A stretch of 43,708 nt of DNA from CAZPUI01 sp964415525 (GCA_964415525.1 CAYQAS010000023.1:1-43708); one strand, 5' to 3'; numbered from the stretch's first letter, positions 1-7,540 are shown. Notes: generated from the sequence alone by a model not told the origin. Program-made: numbers and translations.

Positions 1-458
1 CCGTCGACAACAACCGCACCGAAAAAGTTGGCGTCAACGAAGACATCACCATCGGCGCCAACCGCACCGAGACCGTCTTGGCCAACGAGACCGTCACCAT
101 CACCGGCCACCAGAACCTCACGGTGATGTCCACCAAGAACGAGAACGTCCTCCTCACCGATACACAGCAGGTCGGCCTCGCCAAGACCACCACGGTGGGC
201 GGGGCGTACGCGTTGACCGTGGCCCTGGCCAAGAACGAAGCCGTGGGCCTCGCCAGCGCCGAGGAGGTGGGGCTCAGCAAGACCACCATGGTCGGCGTGA
301 ATTACAACATCACGGTTGCCAAGAAACTCTCCATCACCGTAGGAGCTTCGTCGCTGGTTCTGGATGCTTCCGGGAAGATCTCCCTCAGCGGCACCAACAT
401 CAGCATCGAGAGCAGCGGCCCGGTGAAGATCAATGGCCAAGTGGTCAACCTGAACTGA
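1..458 (+). CDS. vgrG: VgrG spike protein, C-terminal end (partial)
   Basis: The reading frame is open from base 3 to the TGA at 456-458, so this is the 3' end of a gene that begins outside the window. The translation is a regular run of short beta repeats (NRTEKVGVNED, NRTETVLANET, TVTITGHQNLTV, KTTTVGGAYALTVA), typical of the beta-helical needle at the C-terminus of T6SS VgrG/gp5-type spikes. The family forms a trimeric puncturing tip that carries PAAR-type proteins and effectors. It is followed 8 bases later by a DUF2169 adaptor gene and then by PAAR-like genes, the standard order for an effector-loading module. The N-terminal gp27/gp5 part is not visible, so the family call rests on the repeats and the neighbours. 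Confidence 0.85.
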   Translation, partial: VDNNRTEKVGVNEDITIGANRTETVLANETVTITGHQNLTVMSTKNENVLLTDTQQVGLAKTTTVGGAYALTVALAKNEAVGLASAEEVGLSKTTMVGVNYNITVAKKLSITVGASSLVLDASGKISLSGTNISIESSGPVKINGQVVNLN

Positions 459-466
459 GGCCAGGA

Positions 467-1891
467 ATGGAATTCCGCAACCTGACCCCATTCCCCGCAC
501 TCTGCTTCCTGAGCTTGGATACAGACGACATGGAGCATCGCTCCACCGTGATGCGGGTGACCTACCGAATCGAGCCCGGCGAGCACGGGAGTTGGGTGCT
601 TGCCATCGAGGATGAGGCACCACCGCCTCTCAGCATGGAGGATCGATTCGAGGGCGAGATGAACCAGTCGAGCATCCTGGAGGAGAGCGATCTCGCGCCC
701 TGGAAGCCCTTCTGCGATGTGGTCATCCAGGCGGTGGCCCATGCACCGGAAGGCCGGGCCACCCGCAGCTTTCAAGCATCCATAAGGCTTGCGGCCCCGA
801 ACCGGAAGACTGAGCCCCCCCTGCGGCCCCGCGGTTTGAACCCCTACATGGAGCCCAGCGCGGAGCAGCTGGCTGAATGGGAAAAGGCCTGTGAACGCCT
901 GAGCAGTGCCCCCGCGAAGGCACAGGTCCTCCTCGAAAAGACCCTTGTCGTCACGGGGGAGCGCGAGTGGCGCAAGCGCGCATGGCCCGTGCGTTTCGCG
1001 TGGTCCTTGGCGCGCGTCGCCAGCCTTGGGTTGATCCGCAGGAATCCCTGGAAGCTCACCCCACCCAAGCCGTTCACCAACCTCCCCCTGCGCTATGACC
1101 ATGCATTCGGTGGAGCGTGTCGCATCGACCAAGGGGCCGAGAAGGCCGCCAAGCGGGTTCCCAAGTCGGCCAGGCTTTCGCCGGAAGCTGCAGCGGCCCA
1201 TATCGATGCCAAGCTCGAGGCGTCCCAGCGCCCTGTGGCACATACCTTCGAGCCTCGAAACCCGATTGGCGTCGGGTTTGCCGAGTCCTGGTTCATCAAG
1301 GCCACTCGCACCAAACGCGTCCCCGCCCCGCGCATCACCTACCCGCAGGCTCCGCTTACCGCGAAAACCATTTGGCATTCGCTTAAAGGCAAGCTCAAGC
1401 ATCCCCATCCCTCCACCGAGCCCGCCGGTTTTGGCTTCATCGGCCGTTCCTGGCAGCCCCGCATCGCCCTGGCCGGAACGTGGGATGAAACGTGGATCCG
1501 GGAACGACATCCGCGACTGCCGCTGGATTTTGATTTCGCATATTGGAACGGCGCGCCCAAAGATCAGCAGATTCCATATCCACCGGCGGATGTGGAGATC
1601 GCCCTCACGAACCTGACCCCAGAAGGTGAGCTTCGGTTCCGCCTCCCCGGACATCGAGCATTCCTCACCTGCCGCTGGGTGGACGGAACCATCGAAGCCA
1701 AATCCATGGAGATCGATACACTGATCATCGATACGGAGCAGAGATCCGTCACCGTGCTATGGCGCGGCAGGGTCGCCGAGGATGCCAACCTCCGCGTGAT
1801 GGAGTCCCGGTTCGAAACCGATCCCGCCAAGCCTCTCCTGACATGGGCGGACGACGCAGCCACATGCCCCGTGGAAAGCGAGGTGGCCTGA
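467..1891 (+). CDS. DUF2169 T6SS adaptor/accessory protein
   Basis: The product is 474 residues and opens with NLTPFPALCFLSLD followed by a conserved beta-rich N-terminal region, as in DUF2169 proteins. In known systems DUF2169 proteins sit between vgrG and PAAR or effector genes and act in the cytoplasm to help load effectors onto the spike. That role is inferred here from family and position. ATG 467 lies 8 bases after the vgrG stop. The TGA at 1889-1891 overlaps the ATG of the PAAR-like gene by one base (TGATG), which suggests translational coupling. The last 48 bases of this gene (from 1844) are repeated at 4826 in front of the second PAAR-like gene, so the 3' end was caught in the tandem duplication. 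Confidence 0.85.
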   Translation: MEFRNLTPFPALCFLSLDTDDMEHRSTVMRVTYRIEPGEHGSWVLAIEDEAPPPLSMEDRFEGEMNQSSILEESDLAPWKPFCDVVIQAVAHAPEGRATRSFQASIRLAAPNRKTEPPLRPRGLNPYMEPSAEQLAEWEKACERLSSAPAKAQVLLEKTLVVTGEREWRKRAWPVRFAWSLARVASLGLIRRNPWKLTPPKPFTNLPLRYDHAFGGACRIDQGAEKAAKRVPKSARLSPEAAAAHIDAKLEASQRPVAHTFEPRNPIGVGFAESWFIKATRTKRVPAPRITYPQAPLTAKTIWHSLKGKLKHPHPSTEPAGFGFIGRSWQPRIALAGTWDETWIRERHPRLPLDFDFAYWNGAPKDQQIPYPPADVEIALTNLTPEGELRFRLPGHRAFLTCRWVDGTIEAKSMEIDTLIIDTEQRSVTVLWRGRVAEDANLRVMESRFETDPAKPLLTWADDAATCPVESEVA

Positions 1892-2530
1892 TGGCCAACA
1901 AGCTTGCCGCCCGCCAGGATCCCAGCTGGATCGTCGTGTTCAAGACGCCGGACTCCTGCAAGACCCCGCCGAGCATGGCGCCCGTACCCTACCCGGTCAC
2001 GGCCCAGCTGGTCACAGCGGTGGCCACGGTTCCAACGGTGCTGCTCAACATGATGCCGGCCGTGGTGTTCGACCAGAGCTTCTGTCCCGTGACCCTCGGA
2101 GATCAGCCCGGCGTGGGGCTCGGGGCACAAAGCAACATCGTCATGGGCATCTGCTCGCCCAAGGACAAGAGCAGCACCGTCAACATCGGCGGTAAGCCGA
2201 TGGTGCGCCAGGATGACGAATTTCACATGAACGGGATGAAGCCCGGCGAGGGCAATACCACGGGCACCGTGCAATACTTGGCGCCCCCCTGAGCGTGCCC
2301 GCCCTCGGCGCCAACCCACCCGTACTCCCGGAAACACCTGCCGAGCAGGGCTTTTGCCAAGCGAAGGGCGGTGTACGATGAGCCCCGGCAGCGATGGAGG
2401 CAAGGTCAATGGGCGCCCCAAGATGGGGTGTGGAGAAGCCGGATCCTACGGCGACCTGAAGAAGAAAACCGGCGAAGGGAAGTATGATCGCGACCATATA
2501 CCTTCGAAGGCGGCACTGATACAACGAGCA
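1844..2530 (+). repeat. Left constant arm of effector cassette, copy 1
   Basis: This stretch matches 4826-5513 almost base for base. It covers the last 48 bases of the DUF2169 gene, the whole PAAR-like gene and the first 51 codons of the toxin gene. Identity stops abruptly after the GCA codon of toxin residue 51, where the sequence turns AT-rich. Copy 1 is one base shorter than copy 2 because of a single-base difference near 2290. Confidence 0.95.
1891..2292 (+). CDS. PAAR-like DUF4150 protein, copy 1 (shortened by frameshift)
   Basis: This 133-residue protein has the DUF4150 pattern: CKTPPSMAPVPYPV near the N-terminus, then IVMGICSPKDKSS and QDDEFHMNGMKPGEGNTTG near the end. DUF4150 proteins are PAAR-like and are thought to cap the VgrG tip and carry a linked toxin. 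The start at 1891 overlaps the DUF2169 stop; an upstream in-frame start at 1759 would lie inside that gene and is unlikely. Compared with copy 2 at 4873, one A is missing after the run of six C near 2289. That creates a stop at 2290-2292 and removes the last 30 residues (MSVPALGANPPV... in copy 2). The ATGA overlap with the toxin gene seen in copy 2 is therefore lost. Confidence 0.85.
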   Translation: MANKLAARQDPSWIVVFKTPDSCKTPPSMAPVPYPVTAQLVTAVATVPTVLLNMMPAVVFDQSFCPVTLGDQPGVGLGAQSNIVMGICSPKDKSSTVNIGGKPMVRQDDEFHMNGMKPGEGNTTGTVQYLAPP

Positions 2531-2866
2531 AGAAATCTATGTAAAAAATTGAAACTCCCACCACTAACAGAAGAATCAATTAAAGCCATTGTAAATGCAG
2601 GAGAAGCCATTGCCATCCCCAAATCCGCCCACCAGACAGTAAGCCCAACATATGGCGGAAGGAACGACAGTCTAATAGCAATAGACGCAGAGAACCCCGT
2701 TAAAGCCGCCCAACGCGACACAGACGCCATGAAAAAGGAGCTACAAGAACATGGAGCAGACAAAAGATGCATAGAAGCATACAACAAAGCAGCCGAAACA
2801 ATCAGAAACATGACCGAAGACGATTATGATAATTTAATTCTTGACGCAATCAGTAGTGTCAACTAG
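2378..2866 (+). CDS. Putative nuclease-type T6SS toxin, copy 1
   Basis: The product is 162 residues. Residues 1-51 (MSPGSDGGKVNG... through YDRDHIPSKAALIQRA) are nearly identical to copy 2 and GC-rich; residues 52-162 are AT-rich and diverged. Conserved in both copies are a D-x-D-H-I-P-S-K motif (D37, D39, H40) and a second block IPKSAHQTVSPTYGGRN (H85, R95, N96). Paired Asp/His and His/Asn motifs are reminiscent of HNH-like metal-dependent nucleases, but I cannot assign a named family, so nuclease activity is inference. Placement after a PAAR-like gene and before a small acidic gene fits an effector/immunity pair. ATG 2378 corresponds to the start in copy 2, where it overlaps the PAAR-like stop. 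The stop is at 2864-2866. Confidence 0.7.
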   Translation: MSPGSDGGKVNGRPKMGCGEAGSYGDLKKKTGEGKYDRDHIPSKAALIQRARNLCKKLKLPPLTEESIKAIVNAGEAIAIPKSAHQTVSPTYGGRNDSLIAIDAENPVKAAQRDTDAMKKELQEHGADKRCIEAYNKAAETIRNMTEDDYDNLILDAISSVN

Positions 2867-2879
2867 AAGAGGATAGGCC

Positions 2880-3353
2880 ATGAATAATGAAATCAACAAT
2901 CTCATTTCACTCATTGGAACATCTGAAAGAGACATCAACCTCACAAATTCCCTAAACAAACTAGGATTCAACCCAATTATCCCACGCCCAAAAAAGGGCG
3001 ACGACTATATTCACATCCATAATCAATCCAGTGACATCGAAATAGCATTTCAATTTGCGTCCACCCTAAACATTAATAGCAAACAACATGCAGATGGCGA
3101 GCTAATTCTAACAAGCATTTTTTTCAGTAAGAACCAAAGCACGACAGACACAATCACTTTCCCACACAACATAAATTTTTCACAAAGCAGAACACTGGTG
3201 AGGCAAAACCTTGGAGCGCCCGCAGGATCCTTTGAAAGAGGTAAATTAATAAGCGACACATGGAGATTCGGCACACTAAACTTAGGCGCGAACTATACAC
3301 ACGAGACGTATCTGGTTAAATTAATATCTTATTTTGTTGAATTTGACAGTTAA
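2880..3353 (+). CDS. Putative cognate immunity protein, copy 1
   Basis: This 157-residue protein has no signal peptide or membrane segment, so it is probably cytoplasmic. It begins 13 bases after the toxin stop, with a purine-rich AGAAGAGGA in front of ATG 2880. It is AT-rich like the toxin C-terminus. It shares LISLIG near the N-terminus, FPHNINF in the middle and a W-F pair (DTWRF) near the end with the protein at 5863, at low overall identity, which is what cognate immunity proteins of diverged toxins look like. The same layout (ELILTSIFF, then FPHNINF, then DTWRF) can be followed in both halves of the 325-residue protein downstream. I do not recognise a named family. Immunity function is inferred from position. 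Confidence 0.65.
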   Translation: MNNEINNLISLIGTSERDINLTNSLNKLGFNPIIPRPKKGDDYIHIHNQSSDIEIAFQFASTLNINSKQHADGELILTSIFFSKNQSTTDTITFPHNINFSQSRTLVRQNLGAPAGSFERGKLISDTWRFGTLNLGANYTHETYLVKLISYFVEFDS

Positions 3354-3718
3354 ATCATTCTATTTAGCCATTGTTTCGCCACAAAGCCGACTGAGTCACA
3401 TACAACAACAAGCAAATTACATACAAATCACATGCAAATCAATTTTGCCACAGGCACCAACAATACAAACCACACACTTTAACAATACAAAGCCAATAGA
3501 CACAATAGGAATAATAGAACAAACATTCCGACACTAAAGCGTGATCACATCAGCCACCCGCAGATACACCGCATTACACCAGATAGGCATAATTTTACGA
3601 CATCAACTACCTGACATACAATTTAACAATATATGAGTCGATACACAATGCCACAAAACTCCGAACAGAAGACACACAACCATTCCAGACACATCATACA
3701 CCTTTTCTCGAGCTAATT
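3354..3718. other. AT-rich spacer without a supported gene
   Basis: These 365 bases lie between the copy 1 immunity gene and the 325-residue protein gene. On the + strand they are rich in A and C and poor in G, with many short ACA/CAA runs and stops in all frames apart from a short low-complexity open frame ending near 3537. I see no promoter, hairpin or protein motif. The matching interval in copy 2 (6343-6455) is only 113 bases and has the same A/C-rich look. It may be the remains of a lost toxin or immunity gene. Confidence 0.6.
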
Positions 3719-4696
3719 ATGCTTAGTATCCTTCGCAATCCACTCGATCATCTTGCTGTTATCGACATATTCCAATCTCTCAACACCCTCAACCGCCCCC
3801 AACTCTCCGACGATCCTGCAGAGGAAGGTGGCTTCTGCGACTGGGTATTGGTCCGCCGCAAGGGGGTGGAACTCGGCTTTGCGGACTCGGCATGGTTCAA
3901 CGCCGAACCTCGCATGCGCTGGGGCACGGGCGACCTCATCCTCACCCAGGTCTACTTCTACACCGCCTTCGACGATGTCCAGACCTTCGAGGGCGAGCTG
4001 CCCTTCGGGCTGAACTGGGGGGATGACCGCGAAAAGGCTCGACAGAAGTTGTCGGCCTTCGAATCCGCCCGTCACTCCGGCATCACCGACACCTGGGATA
4101 CGGACCTCTGCCGCATCACCGTGCAGTACAAGGACGACTTCAAATCCCTGGATCGCATCTTCTGCCGCGTCGATCCCAAGCCCATGCCACCCGAAGTCGA
4201 CGTGGAACCGCCCGCCCTGGAAACCCTCCAGCACAGCTTCGGCCTTCAGCCCATCGACCCGGCCTTCCGCGCCCTCTGGGGGCCTGCGTTCCAGACCAAG
4301 CGCCAGTTCCCCACCATGCTGGACATGACACGCACCCTTGGCGTGGAGCTCTACTTCCAGAAGGCCAAGGAGCTCGACCTTCCATACCCCGACGGCAAGC
4401 TCCCTGCAGGCCTCGTCTTTGCCGCCGTGCGCTTCCTCGCCGACCGTCAGGATGATGCCGCCGGCTGGAAAGGCGAACTCCCGGAAGGCCTCTCGTTCGA
4501 AGACAGCCCCGAGGTGCTGTTCCAGAAGATCCCGACGCCCCCCGATGCCCGGAATGACGACACACTCATCGGCTCCGCCCGCTGGCACCGGCCCACTTAC
4601 AGCCTCCACGTGCTCTACAGCCATGTGGATAACCGGCTGCTCCGAGTCACCCTCGCCGCACCGGGCTACTGGAAGAAGGACCGGCAGGACGCCTGA
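3719..4696 (+). CDS. Two-domain immunity-like protein, copy 1
   Basis: The product is 325 residues, soluble, with no signal peptide. It appears to contain two copies of one fold. The first (about 1-155) contains GVELGFADSAWF, GDLILTQVYFY, LPFGLNWGDDREKARQKL and DTWDTDLCRITVQY. The second (about 165-320) contains GVELYFQKAKEL, GLVFAAVRFL, LPEGLSFEDSPEVLFQKI and ARWHRPTYSLHVLY. The same order of elements is seen in the small immunity proteins at 2880 and 5863. It is nearly identical to the protein at 6456 except in the first 21 or so residues, which lie in the variable AT-rich zone. I suggest a second or broad immunity function, or a helper role for the toxin; neither is shown by the sequence. 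ATG 3719 is the first start in frame. Confidence 0.7.
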   Translation: MLSILRNPLDHLAVIDIFQSLNTLNRPQLSDDPAEEGGFCDWVLVRRKGVELGFADSAWFNAEPRMRWGTGDLILTQVYFYTAFDDVQTFEGELPFGLNWGDDREKARQKLSAFESARHSGITDTWDTDLCRITVQYKDDFKSLDRIFCRVDPKPMPPEVDVEPPALETLQHSFGLQPIDPAFRALWGPAFQTKRQFPTMLDMTRTLGVELYFQKAKELDLPYPDGKLPAGLVFAAVRFLADRQDDAAGWKGELPEGLSFEDSPEVLFQKIPTPPDARNDDTLIGSARWHRPTYSLHVLYSHVDNRLLRVTLAAPGYWKKDRQDA

Positions 4697-4753
4697 CCTC
4701 TCAACCCGCTTCAAAAGGCAGCACCAAGCCTCATGCCTCTTTGACAACCGCGG
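3781..4753 (+). repeat. Right constant arm of effector cassette, copy 1
   Basis: Matches 6518-7490 at high identity. It begins at the codons for NTLNRPQLSDD of the 325-residue protein and runs through its stop. Past the stop the match weakens but can be followed to the shared GACAACCGCGG at 4743-4753 and 7480-7490. Confidence 0.9.
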
Positions 4754-4825
4754 CACGGCTTCCCCGGGCCGCGGGCCATAGCGACTCCATCCGCACATCC
4801 ACTGCATCCTTCCACCCGTACGGAT

Positions 4826-5513
4826 TGGGCGGACGACGCGGCCACATGCCCCGTGGAAAGCGAGGTGGCCTGATGGCCAACAAGCTTGCCGCCCGCCAGG
4901 ATCCCAGCTGGATCGTCGTGTTCAAGACGCCGGACTCCTGCAAGACCCCGCCGAGCATGGCGCCCGTACCCTACCCGGTCACGGCCCAGCTGGTCACAGC
5001 GGTGGCCACGGTTCCAACGGTGCTGCTCAACATGATGCCGGCCGTGGTGTTCGACCAGAGCTTCTGTCCCGTGACCCTCGGAGATCAGCCCGGCGTGGGG
5101 CTCGGGGCACAAAGCAACATCGTCATGGGCATCTGCTCGCCCAAGGACAAGAGCAGCACCGTCAACATCGGCGGCAAGCCCATGGTGCGCCAGGATGACG
5201 AATTTCACATGAATGGGATGAAGCCCGGCACCGGCAATACCACGGGCACCGTGCAATGCATGGCGCCCCCCATGAGCGTGCCCGCCCTCGGGGCCAACCC
5301 ACCCGTACTCCCGGAAACACCTGCCGAGCAGGGCTTTTGCCAGGCTAAGGGCGGTGTACGATGAGCCCCGGCAACGATGGAGGCAAGGTCAATGGACGCC
5401 CCAAGATGGGGTGCGGAGAAGCCGGATCCTACGGCGACCTGAAGAAGAAAACCGGCGAAGGGAAGTATGATCGCGACCATATACCTTCGAAGGCGGCACT
5501 GATACAACGAGCA
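4826..5513 (+). repeat. Left constant arm of effector cassette, copy 2
   Basis: Second copy of 1844-2530. It starts abruptly with TGGGCGGACGACGC, which in copy 1 is the 3' end of the DUF2169 gene; here the rest of that gene is absent. The fragment 4826-4875 is therefore a remnant that marks the duplication joint. Bases 4754-4825 between the two cassettes match neither arm. Confidence 0.95.
4873..5364 (+). CDS. PAAR-like DUF4150 protein, copy 2 (full length)
   Basis: This 163-residue version shares nearly all of its first 133 residues with the copy at 1891 and adds a 30-residue tail (MSVPALGANPPVLPETPAEQ...) that copy 1 lost to a one-base deletion. The DUF4150 signatures are CKTPPSMAPVPYPV and QDDEFHMNGMKPG. 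The likely role is a PAAR-like tip protein that links the toxin to VgrG. ATG 4873 is chosen because it matches the coupled start of copy 1; the open frame extends upstream to 4741 only through the DUF2169 remnant. The TGA at 5362-5364 overlaps the toxin ATG as ATGA, which points to coupled translation and a fixed ratio of the two products. Confidence 0.87.
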   Translation: MANKLAARQDPSWIVVFKTPDSCKTPPSMAPVPYPVTAQLVTAVATVPTVLLNMMPAVVFDQSFCPVTLGDQPGVGLGAQSNIVMGICSPKDKSSTVNIGGKPMVRQDDEFHMNGMKPGTGNTTGTVQCMAPPMSVPALGANPPVLPETPAEQGFCQAKGGVR

Positions 5514-5837
5514 GTGGACAAATATGGCGATCTATCTCCAGAGGCAGAAAAAGCCATTATTGATGCAGCTCAAGCAATCGCTATTCCAAAATCAGCTCAC
5601 CAAACAGTCAGCCCGACATATGGCGGAAGAAACACCGAAACACTAATAAATAAAGATGCATTAGACCCATCAAGTGCAGCAAAAAGGGACACTCAGGCAA
5701 TGATAAACGACCTCGAAAGCCATGGAGCGGATGCACGCTGCATTGAGGAATACAAAAAAGCTGCCGAGAAGATCAATAAAACAACGAACAGCGATTATGA
5801 CAAATTAATCAGCACCGCAATCAAAAACGCCTCTTAA
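5361..5837 (+). CDS. Putative nuclease-type T6SS toxin, copy 2
   Basis: The product is 158 residues. The first 51 match copy 1 except for one residue (N5 for S5). The rest is diverged but clearly homologous, with the block IPKSAHQTVSPTYGGRN preserved exactly (H80, R90, N91), although its codons differ widely from those of copy 1. The D-x-D-H-I-P-S-K motif (residues 37-44) is present. The pairing of a conserved catalytic-looking core with a diverged surface suits toxins that have changed partner specificity. Copy 2 is five residues shorter just after the constant region. Enzyme class is not established; nuclease is an inference from the Asp/His and His/Asn motifs. The start overlaps the PAAR-like stop by four bases. 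Confidence 0.7.
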   Translation: MSPGNDGGKVNGRPKMGCGEAGSYGDLKKKTGEGKYDRDHIPSKAALIQRAVDKYGDLSPEAEKAIIDAAQAIAIPKSAHQTVSPTYGGRNTETLINKDALDPSSAAKRDTQAMINDLESHGADARCIEEYKKAAEKINKTTNSDYDKLISTAIKNAS

Positions 5838-5862
5838 AACCACATTCAACACAGGAGCAGCC

Positions 5863-6342
5863 ATGAATGATCCCAGCAAATTAATATCACTCATCGGTCA
5901 CAGGTCAGACGACATTCCATTCAATTTTGATTTTAAAGATTATGCCATGAATGCGATCATGCCAAAGCTAAAACGAGGCGAAAATCACTATTTCATTCAA
6001 AGCGCCCAAAAGGGCATCACAATCAAATTCAACACTCCAGATAGTTTAAATTTAAGCCTCGACACAAAGAGAGATGGATCAACCATTATATCCGCAATAA
6101 TGTTCGTCAACCGGAAAGACGATATATTAAATTCACTGCAGCCATTTCCACACAATATTAACTTTTATATGGCGCAAACAGCAGCAAGGGAGCGACTTGG
6201 CTCACCATATTGGAGTATTGATGAAGATGAAATTTTACGCGATCAATGGAAATTTAACAAATATAAATTAATGCTTGACTACTCCTATGATTCCAAAACC
6301 ATCAAGGAAATCATTTTCAGACATCCAAACAGCAGACCGTAA
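5863..6342 (+). CDS. Putative cognate immunity protein, copy 2
   Basis: A 159-residue soluble protein that starts 25 bases after the toxin stop, with AGGAGC a few bases ahead of ATG 5863. It shares LISLIG, the PHNINF element and a late QWKF (for DTWRF) with the copy 1 immunity protein, at low identity elsewhere. Base composition is AT-rich like the toxin C-terminus, unlike the GC-rich flanks. The immunity role is inferred from gene order and from the parallel divergence of the two toxin/immunity pairs. No named family recognised. Confidence 0.65.
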   Translation: MNDPSKLISLIGHRSDDIPFNFDFKDYAMNAIMPKLKRGENHYFIQSAQKGITIKFNTPDSLNLSLDTKRDGSTIISAIMFVNRKDDILNSLQPFPHNINFYMAQTAARERLGSPYWSIDEDEILRDQWKFNKYKLMLDYSYDSKTIKEIIFRHPNSRP

Positions 6343-6455
6343 ATCACAGCATATAGCCATGCATCTAGATTTCACCCTAAACTACACACATTATACACAT
6401 ATGTATACAGCCGCTCTAATTACAACAATACAAACCAACAACAAAAGAGCCATAC

Positions 6456-7433
6456 ATGCTATCAGCTCTCAGGCTAGCGCCTGAAGATCCAACCATCGTC
6501 GAACTATTAAACGCCCTCAACACCCCCAACCGCCCCCAACTCTCCGACGACCCTGCCGAAGAAGGTGGCTTCTGCGACTGGGTGCTGGTTCGCCGCAAGG
6601 GGGTGGAACTCGGCTTTGCGGACTCGGCATGGTTCAACGCCGAACCTCGCATGCGCTGGGGCACGGGCGACCTCATCCTCACCCAGGTCTACTTCTACAC
6701 CGCCTTCGACGATGTCCAGACCTTCGAGGGCGAGCTGCCCTTCGGGCTGAACTGGGGGGATGACCGCGAAAAGGCTCGACAGAAGTTGTCGGCCTTCGAA
6801 TCCGCCCGTCACTCCGGCATCACCGACACCTGGGATACGGACCTCTGCCGCATCACCGTGCAGTACAAGGACGACTTCAAATCCCTGGATCGCATCTTCT
6901 GCCGCGTCGATCCCAAGCCCATGCCACCCGAAGTCGACGTGGAACCGCCCGCCCTGGAAACCCTCCAGCACAGCTTCGGCCTTCAGCCCATCGACCCGGC
7001 CTTCCGCGCCCTCTGGGGGCCCGCATTCCAGACCAAGCGCCAGTTCCCCACCATGCTGGACATGACGCGCACCCTTGGCGTGGAGCTCTACTTCCAGAAG
7101 GCCAAGGAGCTCGACCTTCTGTACCCCGACGGCAAGCTCCCTGCGGGCCTCGTCTTTGCCGCCGTGCGCTTCCTCGCCGACCGCCAGGATGACGCCGCCG
7201 GCTGGAAGGGCGCACTCCCGGAAGGGCTCTCATTCGACGACAGCCCCGAGGAGCTGTTCCAGAAGATCCCGACGCCCCCCGATGCCCGGAATGACGCGGA
7301 ACTCATCGGCTCCGCCCGCTGGCACCGGCCCACCTACAGCCTCCACGTGCTTTACAGCCATGTGGATAACCGGCTGCTGAGGGTCACCCTCGCCGCACCC
7401 GGCTATTGGAAGAAGGACCAGCAGGACGCCTGA
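6456..7433 (+). CDS. Two-domain immunity-like protein, copy 2
   Basis: 325 residues, the paralogue of the protein at 3719. From about residue 28 on, the two differ at only a handful of positions (for example DLLYPDG for DLPYPDG, GWKGALPEG for GWKGELPEG, DAELIGS for DDTLIGS). The first 21 or so residues are different (MLSALRLAPEDPTIVELLN) because the AT-rich variable zone runs across the start codon. It is built from two repeats of an immunity-like fold, as described for copy 1. Conservation of this gene in both cassettes, while the small immunity genes diverge, suggests a general function such as chaperoning or broad immunity (inference). Confidence 0.7.
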   Translation: MLSALRLAPEDPTIVELLNALNTPNRPQLSDDPAEEGGFCDWVLVRRKGVELGFADSAWFNAEPRMRWGTGDLILTQVYFYTAFDDVQTFEGELPFGLNWGDDREKARQKLSAFESARHSGITDTWDTDLCRITVQYKDDFKSLDRIFCRVDPKPMPPEVDVEPPALETLQHSFGLQPIDPAFRALWGPAFQTKRQFPTMLDMTRTLGVELYFQKAKELDLLYPDGKLPAGLVFAAVRFLADRQDDAAGWKGALPEGLSFDDSPEELFQKIPTPPDARNDAELIGSARWHRPTYSLHVLYSHVDNRLLRVTLAAPGYWKKDQQDA

Positions 7434-7490
7434 CCTCGCAACCTGCTTCAGACAACAAGACCAAACCTCATTATTCATCGACAACCGCGG
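6518..7490 (+). repeat. Right constant arm of effector cassette, copy 2
   Basis: Second copy of 3781-4753, covering most of the 325-residue protein gene and about 55 bases downstream. With the left arm it encloses the variable AT-rich core 5514-6517. Confidence 0.9.
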
Positions 7491-7540
7491 ACCTGAAGTC
7501 TCCCTGACCGAGGAAAAAGCCATGGTGAGGAAGTGATCCC

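Noticed and set aside
302..1654. A 450-residue minus-strand open frame across the vgrG end and DUF2169 gene
   Set aside because: It is the antisense shadow of clear coding sequence and has no protein motif.
3334..3537. A 67-residue open frame in the AT-rich spacer
   Set aside because: Starts inside the immunity gene, is low-complexity and has no ribosome site or counterpart in copy 2.
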